Source: Flavobacterium franklandianum
Lineage (GTDB): Bacteria > Bacteroidota > Bacteroidia > Flavobacteriales > Flavobacteriaceae
NCBI RefSeq assembly: GCF_007097365.1
Contig: NZ_VJZR01000004.1
Location: 1 to 64,000 of the forward strand
DNA: 64,000 bases
Reading direction: 5' to 3'
The notes under the pieces were generated by a model. It made no database searches, was not told the DNA's origin, and worked only from the letters and a program-made list of their open reading frames with translations. Positions 35,595-44,265 of the stretch are shown here, in pieces. The position numbers and the translations under genes were made by a program. Numbering within the stretch: position 1 is the stretch's first letter; each line of letters starts with the position of its first letter.

Positions 35595-36731
35595 ATGAAA
35601 GAATTTAGTAGGTCGTCTATCAAGCTATCATTTATGATATGGTTTGTTTATAGCTCTGTATTTGCTCAATCTGATATTTTCAGGGTTGCCCTGGATGCGG
35701 GTCACGGTGACCACGATTTTGGTGCGGTTTATAGTGGCCGAGTCGAAAAAAATATCAACTTGGCATTAGTGCTAAAAGTCGGAAAACTATTAGAACAGAA
35801 TCCCAAAATAGATGTGATTTACACCCGAAAAACCGATGTTTTTATAGATTTAATTGAAAGAGCCAATATTGCTAATCGGGCTGATGCTACTATTTTTGTT
35901 TCAATACATTGCAACGCCAACAAAAATACTTCGGCTTCGGGAACCGAAACTTATGTAATGGGGATGAGTAAATTAGCTTCTAATCTAGAAGCCGCAAAAA
36001 AGGAAAACTCCGTTATCTCCTTAGAAAAAGATTACAAACAAAAATATGAAGGTTTTGATCCCAATTCTCCTGAAACAATGCTTGGAATGACCATTATGCA
36101 GGAAGAATACTTAGAATATAGTATTTCCTTAGCCAGTAAAATTGAAGATAGATTTGCCGATTTAGGAAAAGAAATCAGACACGGTGGTGTAAAACAAGCC
36201 CCATTTATGGTGCTCCACAAAGCTTATATGCCTAGAGTTTTAGTTGAAACTGGATTTATTTCTAATCCTGTTGAAGGAAATTTATTAAACTCTGAAGAGG
36301 GTCAAAACGATATTGCCCAAGCCATTGCCGATGCCATAGTCAGTTACAAAAGAGAATATTTTGGTGCTGATGCTACCGATAATATTAACGAAAGAACTTT
36401 TAAGAAAATAATTGCTAAACAAGTTAAAGATACTTCATCAACAATTGAAAAAAAACAAGTGGAGAATAAAGATAGCTCTGCAATCATTTTTAAAGTTCAG
36501 TTATCAGCTAGTGTAAAGAATGTAGAATTAATTTCAAGTAATTTTAAAGGTTTGAAAAACATAACGATGTCTTCAGAAGGTAAATATTACAAATATATGT
36601 ATGGCGAAGCTTCTAATTATGAAGATGCTAAGAAATTATTGCAGGAAGCAAAATCCAAAGGATATGATTCAGCCTATATAATTGCCTTTAAAAATGGCGA
36701 AATGATTAGTGTGCAAGATGCAATCAAATAA
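35595..36731 (+). CDS. second N-acetylmuramoyl-L-alanine amidase with SPOR-like C-terminus
   Basis: A tandem paralogue of the preceding amidase, about 378 residues. The Met at 35595 gives a proper signal peptide (KLSFMIWFVYSSVFAQ); the longer frame to 35547 overlaps the previous gene. Catalytic segments are VALDAGHGDHDFGAVYSGRV, EKNINLALVLKVGKLLEQ, SIHCNANKNTSASGTE and LVETGFISNPVEGN. The SPOR-like end (FKVQLSASVKNVEL, EDAKKLLQEAKSKGYDSAYII) is better preserved than in the first copy. It is probably cotranscribed with its neighbour and the MCE gene, suggesting a shared envelope-division role. Confidence 0.93.
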   Translation: MKEFSRSSIKLSFMIWFVYSSVFAQSDIFRVALDAGHGDHDFGAVYSGRVEKNINLALVLKVGKLLEQNPKIDVIYTRKTDVFIDLIERANIANRADATIFVSIHCNANKNTSASGTETYVMGMSKLASNLEAAKKENSVISLEKDYKQKYEGFDPNSPETMLGMTIMQEEYLEYSISLASKIEDRFADLGKEIRHGGVKQAPFMVLHKAYMPRVLVETGFISNPVEGNLLNSEEGQNDIAQAIADAIVSYKREYFGADATDNINERTFKKIIAKQVKDTSSTIEKKQVENKDSSAIIFKVQLSASVKNVELISSNFKGLKNITMSSEGKYYKYMYGEASNYEDAKKLLQEAKSKGYDSAYIIAFKNGEMISVQDAIK

Positions 36732-36786
36732 ATTATTAACTCCAAGTTTAATTTATTTATATTAAATTTGTCTAAAATTTTACACT

Positions 36787-37743
36787 TTGAAATTATCACG
36801 AGAAATTAAAACTGCCATACTTGTCATCTCGACAATTTTACTATTTATTTGGGGATATAGTTATCTGAAAGGCAGAGACCTTTTAGATAAATACCGAACA
36901 TTTTATGTGCAATATGACAATGTTGAAGGTTTATCTCCATCAGCATCCGTCACTATAAATGGTTTGATTGTGGGAAAAGTAACTAAAATTACTTTAGATA
37001 AAAGCACAGGAAAGCTAATGGTTCAACTGCAACTTAAAACAGATTTTCCTATTTCTAAAACTAGCACAGCGGTGATTTACAAACCTGGTTTTATAGATGG
37101 GAAACAAATTGCGATTCACCCTAATCTTGCCGACAAATCAGAAAGTGCCGAAGGACAAATTTTAGTTGGATTGTCTGAATTAGATTTAACCGAAGCCCTG
37201 AAAAAACAATTGGTTCCACTTCAGGCAAAATTCGAGAAAGTGTTGCTCAATGCCGATAATTTATTAACAGGAATTAACAATGTTTTAGACAACAAAGGAC
37301 AGCAAGATTTAAAGAATAGTTTAGCGGAATTGAGTAAAACTATGGAACAATTTCACAAAGCTTCTTCGAGTATCAATACAATTCTTGACGACAATAAAGG
37401 ACAAATAAACGGTGTTGTGACCAACCTGAATAAAGTTTCAAGTAATTTTTCTAAAATATCAGACTCTTTAGACAAAGCCGATTTAGGAAAAACGGTGGCC
37501 AATTTGCAAAGTACTTTGGAAAAAGTAGATAAAATGATGGCAAATCTTCAAGAAGGCAAAGGATCTATGGGGAAACTTATCAATGATGAAGGGTTGTATA
37601 ATAATTTAGAAAAAACTTCAAAAGAACTAGAATTATTATTAGAGGACGTAAGACTTCACCCAACACGTTATGTAAACGTATCCGTCTTCGGAAAGAAAAA
37701 CAAACCTTATGTTGCTCCAGTAAACGATACAGTTTCCAAATAA
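36787..37743 (+). CDS. MlaD/MCE-family protein
   Basis: A periplasmic lipid-trafficking component anchored by one N-terminal membrane helix (IKTAILVISTILLFIWGYSYL). The 318-residue protein carries a single MCE domain at about residues 38-115 (YVQYDNVEGLSPSASVTING, GKVTKITLD, GFIDGKQIAIHP). A long helical/coiled tail rich in Asn, Leu and Ser follows (VVTNLNKVSSNFSKISDSL). It probably works with an Mla-type ABC transporter encoded elsewhere. Translation starts at TTG. It sits 55 bases after the amidases and 13 before the Fe-S membrane protein. Confidence 0.9.
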   Translation: MKLSREIKTAILVISTILLFIWGYSYLKGRDLLDKYRTFYVQYDNVEGLSPSASVTINGLIVGKVTKITLDKSTGKLMVQLQLKTDFPISKTSTAVIYKPGFIDGKQIAIHPNLADKSESAEGQILVGLSELDLTEALKKQLVPLQAKFEKVLLNADNLLTGINNVLDNKGQQDLKNSLAELSKTMEQFHKASSSINTILDDNKGQINGVVTNLNKVSSNFSKISDSLDKADLGKTVANLQSTLEKVDKMMANLQEGKGSMGKLINDEGLYNNLEKTSKELELLLEDVRLHPTRYVNVSVFGKKNKPYVAPVNDTVSK

Positions 37744-37756
37744 AAAACGTGTAATT

Positions 37757-39088
37757 ATGGGTTATTTAGATTCTATTTTATTTGCAATTCTATTAATTAT
37801 AGGATTTGGTTATTTTTTTATTAATATAAAAAAAATCACCAGAAATATAAACTTGGGTACTCCCATAAATCGTAAAGACAATCCCAAAGCCCGTTCGAAA
37901 AATATGGCGATGATTGCCCTTGGACAATCCAAAATGGTTAAAAGACCAGTTGCGGGAATTCTTCACATTATTGTTTACGCAGGGTTTATCATCATCAATA
38001 TCGAATTATTAGAAATTATTATCGACGGATTATTTGGAACCCATAGAGTTTTCGCCTTTTTGGGAACGTTCTACAATATATTGATTGCTTCTTTCGAAAT
38101 ATTAGCTTTGTTGGTTTTAGTTGCAGTATTTGCTTTTTGGATCAGAAGAAATAGCATTAAATTAAAACGATTTATCCATAAAGATTTAAACGGTTTCCCC
38201 AAAAAAGACGCCAATTACATACTCTATTTCGAAGTAGTTTTAATGTCATTATTTCTGCTAATGAACGCTTCCGATTTGCATTTACAAAACATTCCAGGAG
38301 GTTTTTCGCATTTTATCAAGGCAGGTTCTTTTCCTGTAAGTCAATTTATTCAACCTTTATTCAATGGCGTTTCCAGCGAATTGGTGATGCTACTCAACGA
38401 ATTATTTTGGTGGTTGCATATTATAGGGATTTTGATATTTATGAATTATTTGTATTATTCAAAACACCTTCATATTCTATTGGCTTTCCCAAACACCTAT
38501 TTTGCAGATTTAAATGCAAAAGGACAACTCTCCAATTTAGAATCTGTAACTAACGAAGTAAAATTGATGATGGATCCAAATGCCGATCCATACGCCACAC
38601 CAGTTGTTGACGCGAATGTGGTGCCGAGTAAATTTGGAGCTAGTGATATTCAGGATTTGAATTGGGTTCAATTACTGAACGCTTATACGTGTACCGAATG
38701 CGGTCGTTGCACATCGTCTTGTCCAGCGAATCTTACAGGCAAAAAATTATCGCCGCGTAAAATTATGATGGATACGAGAGACAGAATCGAAGAAGTTGGA
38801 AAAAATATCGATGCCAATAAAGGAATTTTCGTTCCCGACAATAAATCATTATTAAACGATTACATCACACCCGAAGAATTATGGGCGTGTACATCCTGTA
38901 ATGCTTGCGTTGAAGAATGTCCTGTGAATATCAGTCCCCTCTCAATTATTATCGATTTACGACGTTATTTGGTTATGGAGCAAAGCGCAGCGCCAAACTC
39001 ATTAAACACAATGATGACCAATATCGAAAACAACGGTGCGCCTTGGCAATACAATCAGCAAGATAGATTGAATTGGAAAAATGAATAG
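37757..39088 (+). CDS. membrane-bound (4Fe-4S) protein, heterodisulfide-reductase-like electron carrier
   Basis: A 443-residue membrane protein. The N-terminal half has about five hydrophobic segments (FAILLIIGFGYFFINIKK, LHIIVYAGFIIINIELLEII, IASFEILALLVLVAVFAFW) resembling the NarI/HdrE cytochrome b-like fold. The C-terminal half carries two 4Fe-4S motifs, CTECGRCTSSCPAN and CTSCNACVEECPVN. It should pass electrons between the quinone pool and a soluble partner. The CCG-domain protein downstream completes an HdrDE-like pair. The natural electron donor, possibly an ETF, cannot be told from sequence. Confidence 0.85.
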   Translation: MGYLDSILFAILLIIGFGYFFINIKKITRNINLGTPINRKDNPKARSKNMAMIALGQSKMVKRPVAGILHIIVYAGFIIINIELLEIIIDGLFGTHRVFAFLGTFYNILIASFEILALLVLVAVFAFWIRRNSIKLKRFIHKDLNGFPKKDANYILYFEVVLMSLFLLMNASDLHLQNIPGGFSHFIKAGSFPVSQFIQPLFNGVSSELVMLLNELFWWLHIIGILIFMNYLYYSKHLHILLAFPNTYFADLNAKGQLSNLESVTNEVKLMMDPNADPYATPVVDANVVPSKFGASDIQDLNWVQLLNAYTCTECGRCTSSCPANLTGKKLSPRKIMMDTRDRIEEVGKNIDANKGIFVPDNKSLLNDYITPEELWACTSCNACVEECPVNISPLSIIIDLRRYLVMEQSAAPNSLNTMMTNIENNGAPWQYNQQDRLNWKNE

Positions 39089-39095
39089 AATAATT

Positions 39096-39202
39096 TGGGC
39101 GTGACCCTCCGTAAAAACTACGGGTCGGGCTATACGTTCCCGCTTTTTTTGTGAGGCAGAAAAAGCCTCACAAAAAAGAGCTCCACTGCTATCCCTCACG
39201 CG
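39096..39202. repeat. palindromic intergenic repeat element between the two Fe-S genes
   Basis: GGGCGTGACCC and GGGTCGGGC form an imperfect stem, the sequence ends CTATCCCTCACGC, and GGGCGTGA...TCACGC make complementary tips. The central part is a perfect 13-bp stem: TTTTTTGTGAGGC (39145-39157) and GCCTCACAAAAAA (39165-39177). The composition is more GC-rich than its surroundings. It looks like a dispersed non-coding repeat, and the central hairpin could weaken read-through into the next gene. Confidence 0.6.
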
Positions 39203-39279
39203 GAGAGGAAATAAATAAATAAAACAAAACGGTTTCAACTTTCAGATTTTCAAAACTTGAAACCCTTAAACCTTTATAT

Positions 39280-40071
39280 ATGTCAGAAGTCTTAATAGTA
39301 CCAACAATGGCCGAAATGCTATCTCAAGGTAAACAACCCGAAGTATTGTTTTGGGTAGGTTGTGCAGGAAGTTTTGATGATAGAGCCAAAAAAATCACAA
39401 AGGCATTTGTCCGAATTTTGAATCGTGCCAATGTTTCCTTTGCCGTTCTCGGAACCGAAGAAAGTTGTTCTGGCGATCCCGCCAAAAGAGCTGGAAACGA
39501 GTTTTTGTTTCAAATGCAAGCAATGACCAATATTGAAGTTTTGAATGGCTACGAAATAAAAAAAATCGTGACGGCTTGTCCGCATTGTTTCAACACTTTA
39601 AAAAATGAATACCCAGAATTAGGCGGAAAATATGAAGTTTTGCATCATACAGAGTTTTTAAAATCTTTGTTAGACGATGGAAGATTAACTATCGAAGGAG
39701 GACAATTCAAAGGAAAAAGAATCACATTTCACGATCCTTGCTATTTAGGAAGAGCCAATAATGTCTATGAAGCTCCCAGAGATTTAATCAAAAAACTTGA
39801 TGTTGAACTAGTCGAAATGAAACGTTCTCGTGCCAACGGTTTATGCTGTGGAGCAGGAGGAGCTCAAATGTTTAAAGATGCAGAACCTGGAAACAAAGAA
39901 ATCAACATCGAAAGAACCGAAGATGCTCTTGAAACTAAACCCGATATTATTGCCGCAGGTTGTCCTTTTTGCAATACAATGATGACTGACGGAATCAAAA
40001 ACAAAGAAAAAGAAGGTCAAGTAAAAATAATGGATATTGCAGAACTAATCGCCAATGCCCAAGATTTGTAA
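39280..40071 (+). CDS. CCG-domain (Fe-S)-binding protein, HdrB-like
   Basis: A 263-residue soluble protein with two cysteine-rich CCG-type domains. The first is marked by FWVGCAGSFDD and ACPHCFNTLKNEYP. The second is marked by FHDPCYLGRANNVYEAPR, GLCCGAGGAQMF and AAGCPFCNTMMTDG. Such domains bind a noncubane [4Fe-4S] or zinc and pair with HdrC/D-like ferredoxin subunits. Despite the 191-base repeat-containing spacer, it most likely forms a complex with the membrane Fe-S protein upstream. The substrate is unknown. Confidence 0.87.
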   Translation: MSEVLIVPTMAEMLSQGKQPEVLFWVGCAGSFDDRAKKITKAFVRILNRANVSFAVLGTEESCSGDPAKRAGNEFLFQMQAMTNIEVLNGYEIKKIVTACPHCFNTLKNEYPELGGKYEVLHHTEFLKSLLDDGRLTIEGGQFKGKRITFHDPCYLGRANNVYEAPRDLIKKLDVELVEMKRSRANGLCCGAGGAQMFKDAEPGNKEINIERTEDALETKPDIIAAGCPFCNTMMTDGIKNKEKEGQVKIMDIAELIANAQDL

Positions 40072-40116
40072 ATTAATTTAAAATTAAAAAACCTGAAATC
40101 TAAAATCTAAAATCAA

Positions 40117-40599
40117 ATGCTAATTCCTTTCGAAAATTTACCATTAGAATCCAAAATCTGGATTTACCAGTCCAACAGAAAATTTTCGGATGCAGAATTT
40201 TCCGAAATAGAAGCTGACGTAATTTCCTTTCTTGAAAAATGGGAAGCGCACAGCGTTGGTCTTGAATGTTCCTATCAACTGAAGTACAATCGATTTATAA
40301 TTATTGCCGTAAATCAGGAAGTACAAGCAGCGACTGGTTGTTCTATCGATTCTTCGGTTCAGTTTATTCAAAAATTAGAGCAAAAATACAATGTAGATTT
40401 GCTCGATAAAATGAATGTTACTTTCAAAAATGGCGAACACATTGCACACAAAACCTTAATCGATTTCAAGAAAATGGCCAAAGAAAAAGCCGTTACCGAA
40501 AACACCATCGTTTTCAATAATCTCGTAAACAATATCGAAGAATATAACGAATCTTGGGAAGTTCCAGCTATGGATAGTTGGCACAGTCGTTTTTTCTAG
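40117..40599 (+). CDS. conserved protein of unknown function
   Basis: A 160-residue cytoplasmic protein without signal peptide or membrane segment. It begins MLIPFENLPLESKIWIYQSN and ends PAMDSWHSRFF. Homologues in flavobacteria are, to my knowledge, often labelled ABC transporter ATPase, but there is no Walker A or B motif or signature sequence here, so that label is not supported. It follows the CCG protein by 45 bases and precedes bshA. A central SVGLECSYQLKYNRFIIIAV strand and TGCSIDSSVQFIQKLEQ are the most motif-like parts. Confidence 0.75.
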   Translation: MLIPFENLPLESKIWIYQSNRKFSDAEFSEIEADVISFLEKWEAHSVGLECSYQLKYNRFIIIAVNQEVQAATGCSIDSSVQFIQKLEQKYNVDLLDKMNVTFKNGEHIAHKTLIDFKKMAKEKAVTENTIVFNNLVNNIEEYNESWEVPAMDSWHSRFF

Positions 40600-40698
40600 T
40601 ATAAATTTCTAGTATAAGGTTCGAAAGCCTTAGCAAGTATTCATAATTTCAATTTGGGAAATACTAATTTATTAAGTTCTTCTCATCAAAATATACAC

Positions 40699-41832
40699 AT
40701 GAAAATAGCAATTGTTTGTTATCCAACTTTTGGCGGAAGTGGTGTTGTCGCCACCGAATTAGGACTTGAGTTGGCTCGTCGTGGTCACGAAATTCATTTT
40801 ATTACCTACAGTCAACCTGTTCGTTTAGCACTACTAAATCCTAATGTGTATTACCACGAAGTGAACGTTCCGGAATATCCATTGTTTCATTTTCAACCGT
40901 ATGAATTGGCTTTGTCAAGCAAATTAGTCGATATGGTGAAGCTTTATAAAATTGAATTATTACACGTTCATTATGCCATCCCGCACGCTTACGCTGGGTA
41001 TATGGCAAAGCAAATGCTCAAAGATGAAGGTATAAATCTCCCAATGGTTACCACGCTTCATGGAACGGATATTACCTTGGTTGGTAATCATCCTTTTTAT
41101 AAAACTGCAGTAACTTTTAGTATCAATAAATCCGATTTTGTGACTTCAGTTTCGCAAAGTTTGAAAGAGGATACCCTTAAATTATTTAATATTAAGAACG
41201 ATATTCAAGTGATTCCCAATTTTATCGAATTGGATAAAAACACTATTGATCCTAGTATTTCTTGCCGTAGATCGGTTATGGCCAATGAAAACGAAAGGAT
41301 AATTACACACATTAGTAATTTTAGAAAAGTAAAGCGAATACCGGATATTATTAAAATATTTTATAAAATTCAACAACAAATTCCTGCCAAATTGATGATG
41401 GTTGGTGATGGACCTGAGAAAGAAAAAGCAGAGTTTTTATGTCACGAATTAGGTATTCAAGACAAAGTGATTTTCTTTGGAAACAGTAATGAAATCGATA
41501 AAATATTGAGTTACACCGATTTATTTTTGCTGCCTTCGGAAACAGAAAGTTTTGGACTTGCTGCTCTCGAAGCAATGGCGTGGAGTGTTCCCGTAATTTC
41601 GACTAATTCTGGAGGTTTACCTGAAGTAAATTTTGATGGAATTTCAGGTTATTTGAGTGATATCGGTAATACTGATGAAATGGCCGAAAACGCACTGAAA
41701 ATATTGAATGATACAACTACGTTAAATAAATTCAAAAAAAATGCGTTATCTGTTGCAAAGCAATTTGATATCGAAAAAATTCTGCCTTTGTATGAAGAGC
41801 TTTATCATAAGGCTATAAATAAATTTTCATGA
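40699..41832 (+). CDS. bshA: N-acetyl-alpha-D-glucosaminyl L-malate synthase (bacillithiol biosynthesis)
   Basis: First enzyme of bacillithiol synthesis, joining UDP-GlcNAc and L-malate. The 377-residue GT4 glycosyltransferase starts at the Met of MKIAIVCYPTFGGSGVVATE; the longer frame to 40654 is not conserved-looking. Further marks are GHEIHFITYSQPVRL, HVHYAIPHAYAGYMAKQML, TTLHGTDITLVG, VSQSLKEDT and the donor-site LLPSETESFGLAALEAMA. It implies that this organism uses bacillithiol as its low-molecular-weight thiol. The stop overlaps the next start (ATGA). Confidence 0.95.
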   Translation: MKIAIVCYPTFGGSGVVATELGLELARRGHEIHFITYSQPVRLALLNPNVYYHEVNVPEYPLFHFQPYELALSSKLVDMVKLYKIELLHVHYAIPHAYAGYMAKQMLKDEGINLPMVTTLHGTDITLVGNHPFYKTAVTFSINKSDFVTSVSQSLKEDTLKLFNIKNDIQVIPNFIELDKNTIDPSISCRRSVMANENERIITHISNFRKVKRIPDIIKIFYKIQQQIPAKLMMVGDGPEKEKAEFLCHELGIQDKVIFFGNSNEIDKILSYTDLFLLPSETESFGLAALEAMAWSVPVISTNSGGLPEVNFDGISGYLSDIGNTDEMAENALKILNDTTTLNKFKKNALSVAKQFDIEKILPLYEELYHKAINKFS

Positions 41833-42257
41833 AAAAAATAGGTTTAATTTTTCTCACTTTAATTTTAGTTTCTTGTGGAGCTTCGTCAACAAAAACTTCG
41901 GTTGCGAATTCTTTGTATGAGGTCTTAACTCAACAATCAGACGGAGGAGCAAGCATTCGTTTTTATGAGATTTTATCTGAGGAAAACGAAATCGTCATGT
42001 TGCAAAATGACGAAAAATTAAAAAACAAAATTAAGCCAACCGACATTCAAACTTCTAATTTTATAGTTTTGAATATGGGCGAAAAAACATCAGGTGGATA
42101 TAAAATTGGGATTGAAAGTGCTGTCGAAACTGATAAAAATATAATTATTACGATTAACGAAATTGCACCAGAATCGGGTTCAATAGTTACACAAGAAATT
42201 ACAACTCCCTATTGTGTGGTGAGAATAAATTCTAAAAAAGAAATTATTATAAAATAA
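41829..42257 (+). CDS. PrcB-like lipoprotein
   Basis: A 142-residue exported lipoprotein (LTLILVSCGASS lipobox). The C-terminal domain contains NFIVLNMGEKTSGGYKIGIE and ends in TPYCVVRINSKKEI, the pattern of the PrcB C-terminal domain known from a protease-associated protein in oral spirochaetes. No protease gene is adjacent, so its role here is unknown. It is translationally coupled to bshA by an ATGA overlap. Confidence 0.75.
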   Translation: MKKIGLIFLTLILVSCGASSTKTSVANSLYEVLTQQSDGGASIRFYEILSEENEIVMLQNDEKLKNKIKPTDIQTSNFIVLNMGEKTSGGYKIGIESAVETDKNIIITINEIAPESGSIVTQEITTPYCVVRINSKKEIIIK

Positions 42258-42258
42258 A

Positions 42259-42290
42259 AAATCCCACTCTAAATTAATGGAGTAGGATTT
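42259..42290. terminator. bidirectional terminator between convergent genes
   Basis: AAATCC and ACTC at 42259-42269 pair with GAGT and GGATTT at 42280-42290, with one C-A mismatch. An A run on the left and AT-rich sequence on the right let it serve both the PrcB-like gene and the convergent barrel gene. Confidence 0.6.
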
Positions 42291-42314
42291 ATAAATTTTA
42301 AAAGACTAATTAGA

Positions 42315-42794
42315 TTAGAATTGGTACCGAATTCCTAATGCGATATCTGAACTATAATTATCTCCGTAGTAATTAACAGCACCTATTTCAGGTCTGAAAT
42401 CTAATGAAAGTAAAATAGGCACTTCTTTGAAACCATACTCTATTCCAATATCTCCAGCGGCAAAAACGAAAGTTCCGTTGTCATTGTTATTGTTATAGCT
42501 CCAACTCCCAATACCTCCACCAACTCCAGCATACCAATTGAATCCTCCGTCAATATTCCATACCCACTGGTATATACCCGCTAGTTTGAAGCCATCAACG
42601 TTGTCATTATTTCTCCAACCCAAATCTAATTCCAAACGATTGTTATCTGATAAGCCTCTTTGATAAGAAACTTCTCCACCAAAACCGTTATTGTCTCCTA
42701 AACGTAATCCTAATGCATTTTTTGAAATGTCTTGAGCCTGTGTGGTAAATGCTAATCCGATTAGCATGATAGCCGATAAAATAATTCTTTTCAT
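42315..42794 (-). CDS. small outer-membrane beta-barrel protein
   Basis: A 159-residue protein with a signal peptide (ILSAIMLIGLAFTTQAQ) followed by alternating hydrophobic strands. Examples are NALGLRLGDNNGFGGEVSYQ, NRLELDLGWRN, WYAGVGGGIGSWSY and the terminal IALGIRYQF, whose final Phe is the usual BAM-recognised residue. About eight strands can be counted, consistent with an OmpA/OmpW-size barrel. The function is unknown. Confidence 0.8.
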   Translation of the reverse strand: MKRIILSAIMLIGLAFTTQAQDISKNALGLRLGDNNGFGGEVSYQRGLSDNNRLELDLGWRNNDNVDGFKLAGIYQWVWNIDGGFNWYAGVGGGIGSWSYNNNNDNGTFVFAAGDIGIEYGFKEVPILLSLDFRPEIGAVNYYGDNYSSDIALGIRYQF

Positions 42795-42814
42795 AATTGA
42801 TTTTTTATTTTTTA

Positions 42815-42822
42815 CAAAGTTA
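42815..42822 (-). promoter_or_regulatory. -7 element of the beta-barrel gene
   Basis: Minus-strand TAACTTTG fits TAnnTTTG, 20 bases upstream of the ATG. Confidence 0.4.
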
Positions 42823-43054
42823 AAACTAAGATTTTACAAAAAAATTATATAAACATAAAAAAAAATCATATTTATTACTTAAAAATGTTCATTTTACAGC
42901 TTTTTTGTTTGGTAAGATTTGTTCTCAAAAAAGGGAGTATCAGGATTTTACACTTTTACCAATAATAGATTCAATTTTGTGAAGTTCTTATTATTCAAGA
43001 AGTTAAATTGTAGCTTTTTAACTTTAAAATTCAAATTTGTACTAACGGTTTTTA

Positions 43055-43088
43055 AAAAGTTTATCCTGAAATCAAGGGATAAACTTTT
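43055..43088. repeat. 12-bp inverted repeat at the aroC promoter
   Basis: AAAAGTTTATCC (43055-43066) and GGATAAACTTTT (43077-43088) are perfectly complementary with a 10-base loop. The right arm overlaps the -33 TTTG of aroC at 43086-43089. It may be an operator or a terminator for upstream transcription. The rest of the 337-base gap 42795-43131 shows no gene. Confidence 0.6.
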
Positions 43089-43115
43089 GAACTTTGAACT
43101 AAAATATTATATTTG
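43086..43115 (+). promoter_or_regulatory. promoter of aroC
   Basis: TTTG at 43086-43089 and TATATTTG at 43108-43115 match the Bacteroidota -33 and -7 elements with an 18-base spacer. The predicted transcription start is near 43122, 10 bases before the ATG. This rules out the longer frame from 42919. Confidence 0.65.
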
Positions 43116-43131
43116 TTCAAAACTAATTATA

Positions 43132-44196
43132 ATGGCAGGAAATAGCTACGGAACCCTATTTAGAATAACAACTTTTGGAGAATCTCACGGAGAAGCCTTA
43201 GGTGGAATAATTGACGGATGCCCGTCAGGAATTGTATTAGATTTGGAGGCAATTCAAATTGAAATGTCTCGAAGAAAACCTGGTCAATCCGCTATTGTTA
43301 CCCAACGAAAAGAGCCAGATGATGTACAATTCTTATCCGGAATTTTCGAAGGAAAAACTACAGGAACTCCTATTGGATTTATCATCCCGAATACCAATCA
43401 AAAATCGGATGATTATTCGCATATAAAAGACAATTACAGACCTAGTCACGCCGATTATGTGTACGAAAAAAAATATGGCGTTCGCGATTATCGCGGCGGA
43501 GGAAGAAGTTCTGCTCGTGAAACAGCCAGTAGAGTAGTAGCAGGAGCGATTGCAAAACAAATGTTGCCAGAAATAAAAATCAATGCTTATGTTTCTTCGG
43601 TTGGTCCACTATTTCTCGAAAAACCGTATCAAGATTTAGATTTTTCTAAAATAGAAAGCAATCCTGTACGTTGTCCAGATGAAAAAATGGCTGCGGAAAT
43701 GGAAGAATACATTCGTGTGATAAAAAAACAAGGCGACACCGTTGGAGGTACTGTAACTTGTGTGATTCAAAATGTTCCAATTGGTTTAGGGGAACCTGTT
43801 TTCGATAAATTGCACGCCGAATTGGGCAAAGCCATGCTCTCGATAAATGCCGTAAAAGGATTCGAATTTGGTAGCGGTTTCTGTGGAGCAAAAATGAAAG
43901 GAAGTGAACACAATGATTTATACAATCCAGATGGAACTACCAGAACCAATCTCTCGGGCGGAATTCAAGGTGGAATCAGCAACGGAATGGATATTTATTT
44001 TCGAGTAGCTTTCAAACCAGTGGCAACTATCATGCAAAAGCAAGAATCTTTAGACAATCAAGGAAATATTACAGAAATGCAAGGTAAAGGTCGTCACGAT
44101 CCTTGTGTTGTTCCCCGTGCAGTTCCAATTGTCGAAGCAATGGCTGCCATTGTTCTTGCCGATTTTTATTTGATAAACAAAACATATTTCAAATAG
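43132..44196 (+). CDS. aroC: chorismate synthase
   Basis: Makes chorismate from 5-enolpyruvylshikimate 3-phosphate with reduced FMN, the last step of the shikimate pathway. The 354-residue enzyme begins [20 protein letters not shown]. It contains [57 protein letters not shown] and the late [18 protein letters not shown]. The start at 43132 matches family length; the 71-residue upstream extension is promoter and spacer. Confidence 0.97.
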   Translation: MAGNSYGTLFRITTFGESHGEALGGIIDGCPSGIVLDLEAIQIEMSRRKPGQSAIVTQRKEPDDVQFLSGIFEGKTTGTPIGFIIPNTNQKSDDYSHIKDNYRPSHADYVYEKKYGVRDYRGGGRSSARETASRVVAGAIAKQMLPEIKINAYVSSVGPLFLEKPYQDLDFSKIESNPVRCPDEKMAAEMEEYIRVIKKQGDTVGGTVTCVIQNVPIGLGEPVFDKLHAELGKAMLSINAVKGFEFGSGFCGAKMKGSEHNDLYNPDGTTRTNLSGGIQGGISNGMDIYFRVAFKPVATIMQKQESLDNQGNITEMQGKGRHDPCVVPRAVPIVEAMAAIVLADFYLINKTYFK

Positions 44197-44265
44197 TTTT
44201 GGTGTTTTGTTTGTAATGTTCAGTGCGAACTGCAAACAGAATACAGCAAACTAAACCTAAAAATA

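Noticed and set aside
40117..40599. ABC transporter ATPase label
   Set aside because: No Walker A, Walker B or ABC signature is present in the 160-residue protein.
42919..43131. 71-residue N-terminal extension of chorismate synthase
   Set aside because: A matched -33/-7 promoter lies inside it at 43086-43115, and the family begins at the Met at 43132.
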